This document shows positions 16,048 through 25,073 of a stretch of DNA of 27,325 nucleotides, in pieces. The notes beneath the pieces were generated by a model. The model was not told the origin of the DNA. It searched no databases and worked only from the letters and a program-made list of their open reading frames with translations. Every line of letters starts with the position of its first letter. Positions within the stretch are counted from its first letter, which is position 1. The translations under genes and the position numbers were made by a program. Location: NCBI GenBank assembly GCA_023150835.1, contig JAKLKB010000124.1, forward strand, positions 1 through 27,325. Direction: 5' to 3'. The stretch comes from Myxococcota bacterium (lineage in GTDB: Bacteria > Myxococcota_C > UBA6777).

Positions 16048-16779
16048 TCATCGGTGAATGTAGCCAAAGATCGCGGTACCGATTTTTTTGTCGTCGACGT
16101 CGGTTTGGTTGGCGCGTTCGCGGGCTTGCTTTGTGGCATCGATCAGCTTGTCGATACGGGCCAAGAGCTTGCGCTTGCTTGGTTCGGGCATCGCCGTCGA
16201 GGTTTTGCGTGTACGCCAGACCCCTGCGTTCAGATCTTTGGTGATGAGCTGCGTTTGGGCCGGATGTTCCTTGGTGGCGTCGTACAAAACGATCGGGATC
16301 TGCTCTTTCTTGGTGCGCACCGTTTCGATCTCTGGCGAGACATAATGACCACTTGCTTCGTCTTTGGTCCAAGGCGTATCGAGCGGAAGCGTTGGGAGCG
16401 CACCATAAAAAGCCCGCACGTGATGGAGTTCTTTTTCGATCGAAAGCAGCGTCGTCACAGGCACGCGCTCGACCAAGACCTCGCCATCCACCACCAGATC
16501 GGCAAAAGCTTTGGTGTTGGTGACATCTTTGGTGGCGATCAGATCCAACAGACGCACCGAAAGATCATCAAACGCCTTCGTATCATCCAGCAGTTCGCGC
16601 TGGATCTTTTTGTGTTCGGGCGGCAGCCTCTCGCCGTCATCCTCGAAAGCTTGGTATTCTCGGTTCAAACCGAAGTACAGGTCTGACTTTTGGATCCACT
16701 TGTACACCTCGGTCTGTTCTTGCTTTGAGCGTTTCTTAAAGTCCGCTTCGATCGCGACGATCTCGTGCTGTTTTGTCAT
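16048..16779 (-). CDS. DUF7873-like protein of unknown function
   Basis: This encodes 243 aa from MTKQHEIVAIE, with GGAGC about 10 nt upstream. It is soluble, with no signal peptide. Landmarks match, from memory, an uncharacterised family well known in actinobacteria (DUF7873): N-terminal I-V-A-x-E, then E-D-D-G-E-R-L-P-P-E, then T-K-D-x-x-N-T-K-A-x-A-D-x-V-V-D-G-E, P-V-T-x-L-L-x-x-E-K-x-L, K-E-H-P-A-Q, and the C-terminal R-A-N-Q-T-D-V-x-D-x-K-I-G-x-A-I-F-G-Y-I. Length is normal for the family and the C-terminus is intact. Function unknown. It is the last gene before the tRNA-half region, whose candidate promoter lies just behind its stop codon. The unusual phylum distribution suggests possible transfer. 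Confidence 0.8.
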   Translation of the reverse strand: MTKQHEIVAIEADFKKRSKQEQTEVYKWIQKSDLYFGLNREYQAFEDDGERLPPEHKKIQRELLDDTKAFDDLSVRLLDLIATKDVTNTKAFADLVVDGEVLVERVPVTTLLSIEKELHHVRAFYGALPTLPLDTPWTKDEASGHYVSPEIETVRTKKEQIPIVLYDATKEHPAQTQLITKDLNAGVWRTRKTSTAMPEPSKRKLLARIDKLIDATKQARERANQTDVDDKKIGTAIFGYIHR

Positions 16780-17339
16780 GATCTTTTTGCTCCGCGTTTT
16801 TGTTTCGCGTTGAGCCTGTCGTATGACGCCTCGGATGTCAACCCCTCCGCACGCCGCATCCAATTTCCAAGATCGACACATCCCGCCCCATTTCCGAGAT
16901 CCATACCTTCCGCTCCTTTGACCCGATCTTTCACATCGCCTACATTCTAGAGCGAAGCCGTTGGAAGGTGTTTGTGGGGTATCACACCACTCCCCACTTC
17001 CAAGGGCGCGGCTCCCTTGACCCCGTGAGGGGCGAAGAGATCACTGCTTTGCTAGACCAACGACACTCTCGCTTGGACGAGTGCGAACACGGGAGTTTTT
17101 TGGCGACCGCGCCACTCCTGTACAAGTCATACGAGATCCGCCCGTTGTGTGATGGTAAGGATGTAGGGGCAGACCCCTGTGTCTGCCCGATCATAGGGCG
17201 TCTACGTACTGTCCTTTGTTGTGTACGTCGCTTGGATATCGTATCACTGCCCTCCGAGAAGAAACGAGCGGCGCGGTAGGTAAAAACCAGTGTTCTCCGC
17301 ATCCAACGCTTCCCAAACCACCCACCGACCGAGAGATCC
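16780..17339. other. Divergent intergenic region with repeat elements
   Basis: Between the DUF7873-like gene and the small gene at 17340. It carries a phrase gcgcggctcccttgaccccgtg (about 17006-17027) that recurs at about 21536, and one complete family II element (17163-17205). No gene was recognised. Promoters for both flanking genes must lie here but are not distinct. Confidence 0.5.
17163..17205 (+). repeat. Dispersed palindromic repeat, family II, copy 1
   Basis: A 43-bp element GTAGGGGCAGACCCCTGTG..GGGCGTCTAC with terminal GTAG/CTAC. The inner part GGGCAGAC/GTCTGCCC-type arms form a hairpin. It is related to 21408-21450, 21483-21524, 24972-24996 and the 122-bp units at the right edge. 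Confidence 0.75.
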
Positions 17340-17609
17340 ATGACCGCACAACGTTTCCAAAAAGCCCTCGCACAAGCCAACCCACAGCAAAAAAAACGCT
17401 TGTTGGCGTTCCAAGAACAGCTCCACAAGATGATCGAAAAATTCGTGCAACTCGGTGTCGATCCATCCCTATTCGATGGACACGATCACCGCCAAGCGCG
17501 CAATGACCTCGAAGAGATCGCCCAAGACGCTGTCGCCGCCTTTTGGAAACGCAAAGATCTACTGGCCACCCTCCACGAGATCCTCGGAAAAGAGGCTTCT
17601 TCGGGATGA
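17340..17609 (+). CDS. Small uncharacterised protein ahead of adenylate cyclase
   Basis: This encodes 89 aa, highly charged and helical, with no signal peptide or membrane segment (M-T-A-Q-R-F onward). It has a weak GAGAG ribosome site. I do not recognise a family. It lies 32 bp upstream of the cyclase start and is in the same orientation, so it is probably co-transcribed. Codon use is like its neighbours, which supports a real gene. Confidence 0.6.
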   Translation: MTAQRFQKALAQANPQQKKRLLAFQEQLHKMIEKFVQLGVDPSLFDGHDHRQARNDLEEIAQDAVAAFWKRKDLLATLHEILGKEASSG

Positions 17610-17641
17610 CGCGGCCAACGAAACATCGCGGAGGATCGACC

Positions 17642-19801
17642 ATGCGCCCACAATGTGACTTCTCTTCTCCAAAGACCACCGCTTTTTCGGCTCTTTGGCT
17701 GCTGCCGTTGTTTTTTCTGTGCTTTCAACCTGTATTGTTCGCCAAGCCGCTCCAAGTGACGCACCTTTTTGAACCGCACTCCCTTGCTGGCCCTTGGCGC
17801 TTTCGGGCGGGCGACGATACCCGTCGGAGCCACCCTTCTTACAGCGATCGACATTGGCCCACCGTTCGCGTCCCGTTTGAAAAGCGGCACAAAGGCAGTC
17901 AAGCCCATCCGATCGTGTGGTATCGACAAACCGTCCTCCTGCCCAAAGGTTTTTTACCCCAAGATCGTTGGCCTCTTGGCATCGCGCTCGATCGCATCCG
18001 CAGTGCATACGAGCTGTATGTCAACGGCCATCTGGTCGGGCAGATCGGCAAGATGCCACCCCAACCACACGGCGCAACACCTCGTCCTGCGGTGTTTCGT
18101 ATCCCCCACCATGCTTTTGACAAAGAACGCCTTGTCCTTGCGCTGCGGGTCTGGCAGCCGCCTTGGTTGATCCGCCACTACGGAGGAAAGATCCGCCTCG
18201 GTGGAGACGCTTACAGCATCGGTCCTTATCGCCTTCTCAAAGAGCGGACCCTCGCACAACAACACTACCAACGCGAACAAAGCATCCTTTCGCTTTTTGT
18301 AGCGGCTTTGTTGGTGCTTGTGGCGATCTACCACTTCCATCTGTATCGCGGACGCGCCGAGTTATCGGCCTATTTTTGGTATGGTCTGCTTTTGCTCTGC
18401 CTCTCCGCGTGGGTCGCAGGCAAGCCGCTCATGCAGCTACTTTTGCTCTACAACGACGAGTGGGGCTGGATCCTTGCGCGCTCAACCGCCTTTCTGGCGT
18501 TCTTTCCCGCCATCGAATTCGCCTACCGTGCGCTCGATCAAAAACGCCCTCCTCGATCGTGGCAGATCTGCCAATGGATCTCTATCGTGGGTGGTCTCGC
18601 GTGCCTGCTGTTTGGGCCTCATCTCGCGCTGATCCTGCCCAATTTCCTGCTTTCTCTGTTCTTTGCGGGGATACTGCTTGGCTTGTTGGTCTACACCATC
18701 CAACGCGCTTGGCAAGGACACCCCGACGCACGCACCATCCAAGGCGGGATGCTTGCCGCTTTTGTCTTGCTGCTTTGGCAATACGCCATCAGCGCAAAGC
18801 TCCTCCCCTATGTCTCTCTTCCTCTCGCAACGATGGCCTTTTGTATCCTCGTCTTGTCCCTTGCTTTCGCCCTCTCGAATCAATACCGCCGCACTCTCGC
18901 TGACCTCAAAACCCGCAACCGCCAACTCAACGAGATGAACAACGCCATCCAACGCTTTGTCCCCGTCGAATTCCTTGCCCACCTCGGACGCGAAGATCTC
19001 CGACAAGTCCAACGCGGCGATCAAAATCAGCGCGAAATGACCACTTTCTTTTCGGATGTTCGGTCTTTTACATCGCTCGTCGAACGCATGACGCCCGCAC
19101 AAACCATGCAATTCGTCAACCGCTACCTCAACGCCATGGAACCCCCCATCTCCAAACACAACGGATTTATCGACAAGTACATCGGCGATGCTGTCATGGC
19201 CCTTTTCGATCAGCCCGATGATGCCCTTCAAGCCGCCATCGACTGCCTCAAAGCTCTCGAAGTCTACAACACCGAACGCGCCGCCGAAAACGAAGCCCCT
19301 GTTCACATCGGCATCGGCCTTCACACCGGCCTCTTGATGCTTGGAACCGTCGGCAGCGAAAAGCGCCTCAGCTGCACCGTCCTCGGCGATAGCGTCAACC
19401 TCGCCTCCCGTATCGAAGGACTCACCAAAGAATACGGTGCCTCTCTCTTGATCACAGGACACACCCGAGATCGTCTCCGCGATCCCCAACGCTACCAAAT
19501 GCAGCACATCGATCGCGTCGCTGCCAAGGGCAAAACCGAAGCCGTTGATATCTACGAAGTCTGGGACGGACTCAGCGACGAAGCCCAAGCCCAAAAACGC
19601 GCCACCCACCGCCCCTTCCAACAAGGCTACCAAGCCTTCATCCAAGGCGACTTTTCTTCGGCTTTGCAGATATTTCAAGATATCCGACAACAACACCCGC
19701 AAGACCGACTCGCTCAGCTTTACCTCTCGCGCAGCCAAACCTTTCTCAAAGACGGCCCACCCGAACATTGGGACGGTGTGGTTCACATGCACCACAAATG
19801 A
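17642..19801 (+). CDS. 7TM-type receptor adenylate/guanylate cyclase (class III)
   Basis: This encodes 719 aa from MRPQCDF; GGAGG upstream fixes this start. A signal-like helix (about 15-37) is followed by a periplasmic jelly-roll sensor (about 45-190; L-A-G-P-W-R-F..W-Y-R), seven or so transmembrane helices (about 215-410, 7TMR-DISM-like layout), a short coiled linker, a class III cyclase domain (about 465-640) and a helical TPR-like tail. Catalytic residues are present: metal Asp472 (F-S-D-V-R-S-F) and Asp516 (Y-I-G-D-A-V-M), Lys in I-D-K-Y, and N586-L-A-S-R590. The T-V-L-G-D context fits ATP as substrate. It should make cAMP in the cytoplasm in response to an extracytoplasmic ligand, which is unknown. 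Confidence 0.9.
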   Translation: MRPQCDFSSPKTTAFSALWLLPLFFLCFQPVLFAKPLQVTHLFEPHSLAGPWRFRAGDDTRRSHPSYSDRHWPTVRVPFEKRHKGSQAHPIVWYRQTVLLPKGFLPQDRWPLGIALDRIRSAYELYVNGHLVGQIGKMPPQPHGATPRPAVFRIPHHAFDKERLVLALRVWQPPWLIRHYGGKIRLGGDAYSIGPYRLLKERTLAQQHYQREQSILSLFVAALLVLVAIYHFHLYRGRAELSAYFWYGLLLLCLSAWVAGKPLMQLLLLYNDEWGWILARSTAFLAFFPAIEFAYRALDQKRPPRSWQICQWISIVGGLACLLFGPHLALILPNFLLSLFFAGILLGLLVYTIQRAWQGHPDARTIQGGMLAAFVLLLWQYAISAKLLPYVSLPLATMAFCILVLSLAFALSNQYRRTLADLKTRNRQLNEMNNAIQRFVPVEFLAHLGREDLRQVQRGDQNQREMTTFFSDVRSFTSLVERMTPAQTMQFVNRYLNAMEPPISKHNGFIDKYIGDAVMALFDQPDDALQAAIDCLKALEVYNTERAAENEAPVHIGIGLHTGLLMLGTVGSEKRLSCTVLGDSVNLASRIEGLTKEYGASLLITGHTRDRLRDPQRYQMQHIDRVAAKGKTEAVDIYEVWDGLSDEAQAQKRATHRPFQQGYQAFIQGDFSSALQIFQDIRQQHPQDRLAQLYLSRSQTFLKDGPPEHWDGVVHMHHK

Positions 19802-19897
19802 GCACACCGACCGTACGCGGGCCAAAGCAAAAAAGAAATGGACGTCTTGTGGTTGCTCTGGCGCGGCTTGTTTGATGCGGCTGCGCTTATTCCACAG

Positions 19898-19977
19898 CCC
19901 CCCGACTGTAGAGCTTCTTTGTCAAAGCACCTATTCGACAGAAACCCCCGACTGTAGGTCCTCTTCGTCAAAACGCC
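19898..19977. repeat. Imperfect direct repeat spanning the epimerase stop
   Basis: Two copies of about 32 bp, cccccgactgtag..(c/t)ttcgtcaaa-like, at 19898-19929 and 19945-19977. The second copy encodes the last residues of the epimerase (F-D-E-E-D-L-Q-S-G). The first lies just behind its stop codon and would encode F-D-K-E-A-L-Q-S-G in another frame. It is a partial duplication of the gene's 3' end. Confidence 0.7.
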
Positions 19978-21343
19978 CCAACGTAAAACACAGCGCATCC
20001 CCGATCTGCGGCATCTCGAACACAAAGCCGCTCTCAAGCAAGCGTTGGGGGACCGCCCGCACACTATCAAGCAACAGCGTTTTTCCCATCTCGCCCAACA
20101 GCGCCTTGACCGCAAAAGCAGGCAACGGGACCAGCGTCGGTCGATGCAATGCCTTTCCCAAAGCCTTGGTGAATTCGGCATTTGTGACGGGTTCTGGGGA
20201 GACACAATTGAACACTCCCGAAAGATCATCGCGCATCATCAGATGCAAGATCGCCCCAAGCAGATCATCGATCCCGATCCAACTCATGTATTGACGCCCC
20301 GATCCCACGACTCCACCGCCGCCCATCTTGAACGGCAACACCATCTGCGCCAACGCCCCTCCTGCCGAAGTCATCACCGCGCCGATCCGCATCCATACCA
20401 CACGGATCCCCGCCTCTTTTGCCGCTTGCGTTCCTCCCTCCCACGCCTTGCACACCTCCGTCAAAAATCCCTCGCCAAGCGCGCTCTCTTCCGTCAAGAT
20501 CGCCTCCCCTCGTTCTCCATAGACGTTGATCCCTGACGCCGACAACAACGCCTTCGGAGGGCTCTGACATCGCGCCATCGCACCCGCCAAAAGCGCTGTG
20601 CTTTTTTCCCGACTCTCCATGATCTGCTTGCGCTTGTTCTGCGTCCAACGCCCCGCGATACTCTCTCCCGCAAGATGCACCACGACATCGCAACCTTCCA
20701 AACCCGAAGCATCGATCTCCCCCGACTCAGGCGACCAATAGATCCCCTCCCCCGCTTCGGCTTTTCGCTTGCTGCGCACCAACGGCATCACCTCATGCCC
20801 ACCCGTTCGCAAAAAAGCCGTCAAGGCCGTCCCCAACAACCCCGACGCACCCGATATCACCACACGCAAACGCGGATGCGATACAAAAGCTTGATGACGC
20901 GCTAGATCCCGCGCTGTCCTCAGATGCCGATACGCAAACATCCGCCGCAACATCTTTGCAACCGCACCACCCGCAACCGCCTGACCGATCGACCCCATCG
21001 GTAGGGCGTATTCGATATGATCTTCCAACGCACTCTCCCCCGCTCCTGTGTCCAAAAAGCGATGCGTGTGTTTCCACGCTGCAAACGGCCCTTTCCCTTG
21101 GACATCCGTAAAAAAAGCACCGTTCCCATAGTCTTTGTGTAAGGCTTCCCATGTCTGCGAAAACGGACCCATCCGCAGCTTCATTACCATCCGCGAACCG
21201 TATTCGATCCCGCCCTGTTTCTCGACGATCTCCACACGATCCCACGGCGGCGATAACCGCTCAAAAGCCCCCAACCGACTATGCCACGCAAACACCTCTT
21301 GCGCGTTGTACCCAAGCACCGTTCTCTTGATAAAAGTCGCCAT
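19931..21343 (-). CDS. SRPBCC domain fused to TIGR01777-type NAD-dependent epimerase
   Basis: This encodes 470 aa from MATFIKRT, with AAGGGG at good distance. Residues 1-150 are an SRPBCC/START-like ligand-binding domain (cyclase/dehydrase type, with W-E-A-L-H and a C-terminal amphipathic helix). From residue 160 on is a short-chain dehydrogenase-like domain of the YfcH/TIGR01777 group: nucleotide motif G165-A-S-G168-L-L-G171, V-H-L-A-G-E-S-I, R-W-T-x-x-x-K-x-x-I, S-x-S-G-x-x-x-Y-G, and the C-terminal DUF1731-like tail with L-L-E-S-G-F-x-F. This two-domain fusion occurs in several phyla. The substrate is unknown. It is transcribed alone; its upstream region carries two family II repeats. Confidence 0.9.
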   Translation of the reverse strand: MATFIKRTVLGYNAQEVFAWHSRLGAFERLSPPWDRVEIVEKQGGIEYGSRMVMKLRMGPFSQTWEALHKDYGNGAFFTDVQGKGPFAAWKHTHRFLDTGAGESALEDHIEYALPMGSIGQAVAGGAVAKMLRRMFAYRHLRTARDLARHQAFVSHPRLRVVISGASGLLGTALTAFLRTGGHEVMPLVRSKRKAEAGEGIYWSPESGEIDASGLEGCDVVVHLAGESIAGRWTQNKRKQIMESREKSTALLAGAMARCQSPPKALLSASGINVYGERGEAILTEESALGEGFLTEVCKAWEGGTQAAKEAGIRVVWMRIGAVMTSAGGALAQMVLPFKMGGGGVVGSGRQYMSWIGIDDLLGAILHLMMRDDLSGVFNCVSPEPVTNAEFTKALGKALHRPTLVPLPAFAVKALLGEMGKTLLLDSVRAVPQRLLESGFVFEMPQIGDALCFTLGRFDEEDLQSGVSVE

Positions 21344-21407
21344 CTTTCGCCCCTTCTCTTCTTTGATAGGACTTCTACGAAGTCCGCCCGTTGTGTGTTC
21401 CCAAAAC

Positions 21408-21450
21408 GTAGGGGCATCCCCCTGTGGCTGCCTGACCATCGGGCGTCTAC
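21408..21450 (+). repeat. Dispersed palindromic repeat, family II, copy 2
   Basis: GTAGGGGCATCCCCCTGTGG..GGGCGTCTAC, 43 bp. Together with copy 3 it forms a 75-bp tandem duplication that includes the flanks ccaaaac and agcggttcgca. Confidence 0.75.
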
Positions 21451-21482
21451 AGCGGTTCGCACCTAGCCTTCGTTTCCAAAAC

Positions 21483-21524
21483 GTAGGGGCATCCCCCTGT
21501 GGCTGCCGACCATCGGGCGTCTAC
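21483..21524 (+). repeat. Dispersed palindromic repeat, family II, copy 3
   Basis: Near-identical to copy 2 apart from one deleted base (gctgccgacc versus gctgcctgacc). Confidence 0.75.
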
Positions 21525-21673
21525 AGCGGTTCGCAGCGCGGCTCCCTTGCCCCCGTGTTCGCGGTTTGGATGTACTTCGCGATCAAAAAGATTCCATTCC
21601 CCCACAAAGCCCGCCCCGATGGTCTCTCCAACAACGCCCGCTTTGATGGCCTGACGCGCTTGACGACCCTTTT

Positions 21674-24600
21674 TTAGCGACCCGCAAACAGCGTGGGATT
21701 GGTTGCGTAGATCATGGCGACCTCGCGCTGGATCAAGTTGGTGTTGACAAGTTCGACAAGGGCTGCATCCATCGTGATCATGCCCATCGAGCGGGAGGCT
21801 TCCATGATCGACTTGAGTTGGTGGAGTTTGTCTTCGCGGATCAGGTTGCGTGCAGCGGGGGTGGCCACCAAGACCTCGAAGGCTGCGATGCGTCCGTTTT
21901 GTTCGCGGTTGGGCAACAATCGCTGCGAGATCACGGCGGTTAAGGCCGAGGAAAGCTGCGCTCGGATCTGTTCTTGTTGGTGTGCAGGGAACACGTCGAT
22001 GATCCGATCGATGGTCTGGATCGCATCGTTGGCGTGCAGGGTCGCAAGCACAAGGTGGCCGGTTTCTGCGGCAGTCAGCGCCGCGCTGATCGTGTCGAGG
22101 TCACGCATCTCCCCCACAAGGATCACGTCGGGATCTTGGCGCAAGATGTATTTGAGCGCGCTTGCAAAGCTCTTGGTGTCTGCAAAGATCTCGCGCTGAT
22201 CGACGGTTGCGGCTTTGCTCTCATGGGTGAACTCGATCGGATCTTCGATGGTCAGGATGCGGCATTGGCGATAGCGGTTGATGTGGTCGATCATACACGC
22301 CAAGGTCGTGGACTTCCCTGAGCCTGTCGGCCCGACCACTAACACCAAACCTTGCGGATACTGCGCTAGTTTCATCACGGTGTTTGGGATGCGGAGTTCT
22401 TTTGGGTCGGGGATGCGTGTCGGGATCGCACGCAAAGACATCGCCATCTTGCCTTTTTGAAAATACGCATTCACCCGAAAACGTCGGCTGTGATCCAAGG
22501 CCAACGCAAAGTCGATCTCTCGCTCAAGCTCGTAGATCGTGCGTTGACGCACGCTCAAGACCGAGTGCAACAAGATCCGCATATCGCCCTCTGTCAGGGG
22601 CGAGATCGGCAATGGCTCCAACACCCCGTTGATCCGCAAGATCGGTGGACGCCCCGATGTCAAGTGCAGATCCGAAGCTCCACGATCCATCACCACCCGC
22701 AACAGCGACTTGATATCCAATCCCCCCCCCGATGCTGCCGAAAACGCTTCGCGAAACGTCGCCACGCCCGTCTCCATCCCTTGCGCAGAAAGCGCAAACT
22801 CTTCGGGGTTCGTCGCGTAGGCTTTTCCGACCTCAAAGGTGATCTCGCCCTTGCGATACAACTCCAACAAAGAGCGATTGAAACTCAACAGGCCGGGATC
22901 ATTGGTGCTACGAAGCTGATCCGCCAACTCTTCGATCCGTTGCTCTCGCAACAACTGCGCAACAGCCGGCGTATTCGACAAGATCTCCACCGCCAAAGCC
23001 CGCGACATCCCATCATGCGTCGGGATCAACCGCTGCGAGATGATACCTCGCAACGACAACGACAGATCCATCGCGACTTGATGGCGCAGATGTTCGGGAT
23101 AATAACTCATGATCCGTTGCAGCGTCTGTACGGCGTCGATGGTGTGCAGCGTCGAAAACACCAGATGCCCCGTCAAGGCCGCTGACAAGGCTACAGACAT
23201 CGTCTCCATATCCCGCATCTCACCGATCATGATCACATCGGGACTTTCTCGAACAACGTGCCGCAGCGCCTGATGAAACGATTGTGTATCCGCCCCGACT
23301 TCCCGCTGTGTCATCCGCGACAAGATATCGTGATGCACAAACTCGATCGGCTCTTCGATTGTCACGATGTGCGCGTGTCGTGTTTCGTTGATCTGATGCA
23401 ACAACGCCGCCAGCGTCGTCGACTTCCCCGAACCTGTCGCCCCCGTCACCAACACCAAACCACGCTGCTGAGCACTAAACTCCCGCAACACCAACGGCAA
23501 CCCCAGATCGCGAAAAGACAACGCACCGCTCGGAATCGCCCGCACCACCGCCCCCAACAGTCCTCTCTGCCGATGCAGATTCAAGCGAAAACGATGCCCC
23601 CCCTCCAAAGCATACCCCACATCCAGATCTCCTTCCTCCTCAAAACGCCGTCTCATCGGCTCTTTCAGCAGCTTCGCAAAGAACCGCTCAAAGTCCGCGT
23701 GACTGACCTTCGGCAACCCCAACGACACCACACGCCCATTCACCCGTACCGCTGGCGGTTTGTCTTCGCTCAAGAACAAGTCCGACGCATGCCACGCCTC
23801 CATCCGCTCCATCAACGCCACCAAACCATCCCCATGCACCACACTCCTCCGCAGTTCATCGCTGATCTCTGGAGTGATCCGCGCCAAGATCTCTTCTTCC
23901 GAAACGATCGACACCACCGTCTGCCCGTCCTCTGGAGCTTCTTCGACCTTTGCCAAACCATCACCCGCCTCCGATGCCTTGACCGATCCGTGTCCTGCGT
24001 CAGAGGCTCTTCCGGCCCCATGCTCCGCCTCCAATCCCGAAACGCGCTCGATGGCGTGCGCATCCGTCGAAGCCGCCTCTTTTGCGTCGAGATTCAACAG
24101 CAGCGGATGAGCGTCTTTGGAAGGAGATCGCGACAAGTCGGGGCGTTTGGGAGCAGGTGGCTTGAACACCTCCAACGGATCAGACAGTTCCAACGTGTCG
24201 CTGCCTTCGGGCAAACGCTTCTGGGCTTGTTTGAGTAGCTCGTGCAAACGCACCGTCGCAGCACTCGGTGGCGCGATCTCCAACATCCCCACACACCACA
24301 ACGCCACCAGCCATTGCAACATGGTCTCGTCCAACTCTTCACTCGGAAAGGCTGCCCACGTCGCAAACCCCTGTAGCTGCTGCTCTGCCTTCCCACCCAA
24401 TGATCGGATCGCAGGGCCACTCTCCGGATGCAAACACACCTGCACCTCGCCTTTCCCCCAAGCCGCCTCCGCCAGTCGATGCACCAAGCCTTTGTCCGTC
24501 ATCGCCGCAAAGCCATAACGCATCAAAAAGATCGCTGGCATCTTCCCGGGCGACATCATCTTGAGCGAAGGCCGCTCTTCAGGCACAAACACAAAACAGC

Positions 24601-24871
24601 CTTGCGACCACCCAAACAAGCCCTTCATCTGCCGCGCAATCGCCGCCATCACGCTGCGCTCATCCTCCGCAGCTTCGATCAACGCCCCTTCCCATCGCAA
24701 CGCCACCACACAACCTTCTTCCCACCCGATCTCGCATCTCTTTTCGTCCTCCATCAACTCCAAACGACCCGTCGCACCGCACTTTTCCAACACCGCCAAC
24801 AACAACGGAACACTCAACTGCCCCAACACTCCCGCGATCTTGTTGCCCAACTTGTCTGCCGAAAATAGCAT
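21674..24871 (-). CDS. DUF4388-type domain plus two tandem PilT/PilU ATPase domains
   Basis: This encodes 1065 aa from MLFSADK, with GAGGTG upstream. Residues 15-120 resemble the DUF4388/PATAN domain (L-S-V-P-L-L-L-A-V-L-E-K..G-R-L-E-L). A low-complexity linker covers about 230-330. Two complete PilT-type retraction ATPase modules follow. Module 1 (about 345-690) has Walker A G-A-T-G-S-G-K483-S-T, Asp box I-E-E-P-I-E-F and His box T-L-H-T. Module 2 (about 715-1060) has Walker A G-P-T-G-S-G-K853-S-T, I-E-D-P-I-E-F, T-L-H-A-N-D and A-A-R-N-L-I-R-E, matching PilT's AIRNLIRE motif. Module 1 lacks that motif and looks PilU-like. Usual PilT and PilU are separate proteins of about 340-380 aa, so this is a natural double-motor fusion, likely acting at the cytoplasmic base of type IV pili. 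Confidence 0.92.
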   Translation of the reverse strand: MLFSADKLGNKIAGVLGQLSVPLLLAVLEKCGATGRLELMEDEKRCEIGWEEGCVVALRWEGALIEAAEDERSVMAAIARQMKGLFGWSQGCFVFVPEERPSLKMMSPGKMPAIFLMRYGFAAMTDKGLVHRLAEAAWGKGEVQVCLHPESGPAIRSLGGKAEQQLQGFATWAAFPSEELDETMLQWLVALWCVGMLEIAPPSAATVRLHELLKQAQKRLPEGSDTLELSDPLEVFKPPAPKRPDLSRSPSKDAHPLLLNLDAKEAASTDAHAIERVSGLEAEHGAGRASDAGHGSVKASEAGDGLAKVEEAPEDGQTVVSIVSEEEILARITPEISDELRRSVVHGDGLVALMERMEAWHASDLFLSEDKPPAVRVNGRVVSLGLPKVSHADFERFFAKLLKEPMRRRFEEEGDLDVGYALEGGHRFRLNLHRQRGLLGAVVRAIPSGALSFRDLGLPLVLREFSAQQRGLVLVTGATGSGKSTTLAALLHQINETRHAHIVTIEEPIEFVHHDILSRMTQREVGADTQSFHQALRHVVRESPDVIMIGEMRDMETMSVALSAALTGHLVFSTLHTIDAVQTLQRIMSYYPEHLRHQVAMDLSLSLRGIISQRLIPTHDGMSRALAVEILSNTPAVAQLLREQRIEELADQLRSTNDPGLLSFNRSLLELYRKGEITFEVGKAYATNPEEFALSAQGMETGVATFREAFSAASGGGLDIKSLLRVVMDRGASDLHLTSGRPPILRINGVLEPLPISPLTEGDMRILLHSVLSVRQRTIYELEREIDFALALDHSRRFRVNAYFQKGKMAMSLRAIPTRIPDPKELRIPNTVMKLAQYPQGLVLVVGPTGSGKSTTLACMIDHINRYRQCRILTIEDPIEFTHESKAATVDQREIFADTKSFASALKYILRQDPDVILVGEMRDLDTISAALTAAETGHLVLATLHANDAIQTIDRIIDVFPAHQQEQIRAQLSSALTAVISQRLLPNREQNGRIAAFEVLVATPAARNLIREDKLHQLKSIMEASRSMGMITMDAALVELVNTNLIQREVAMIYATNPTLFAGR

Positions 24872-24983
24872 CCGTCACCTCGCTCGTTGCTCTGCTGTTG
24901 CATCCTCATACGATATCCGAGAGATGTGTGATCGAAACATCGACACGACTTGCTATGGCAGTCCTGTTCTTGGGCAGCCACAG

Positions 24984-25073
24984 GGGCTGCCCCTACAGAC
25001 GTCGATCACACGTGTGCGATCCAACAAGGGCGTCGTCCAACGTCGGGCTGCCCCTACAGACGTCGATCACACG
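24984..25073. repeat. 29-bp perfect direct repeat containing a family II arm
   Basis: The word gggctgcccctacagacg followed by tcgatcacacg is present identically at 24984-25012 and 25045-25073. The first copy continues the hairpin arm gggcagcc..ggctgccc from 24972; the second has lost its partner arm. Confidence 0.85.

Larger units (their letters stand above)
21344..21673. other. Intergenic region with two family II repeats
   Basis: A 330-bp gap between the epimerase start and the PilT-like stop. It holds two tandem copies of the family II element (21408-21450 and 21483-21524, period 75) and a degenerate phrase gcgcggctcccttgcccccgtg shared with 17006. No gene was seen. Confidence 0.6.
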
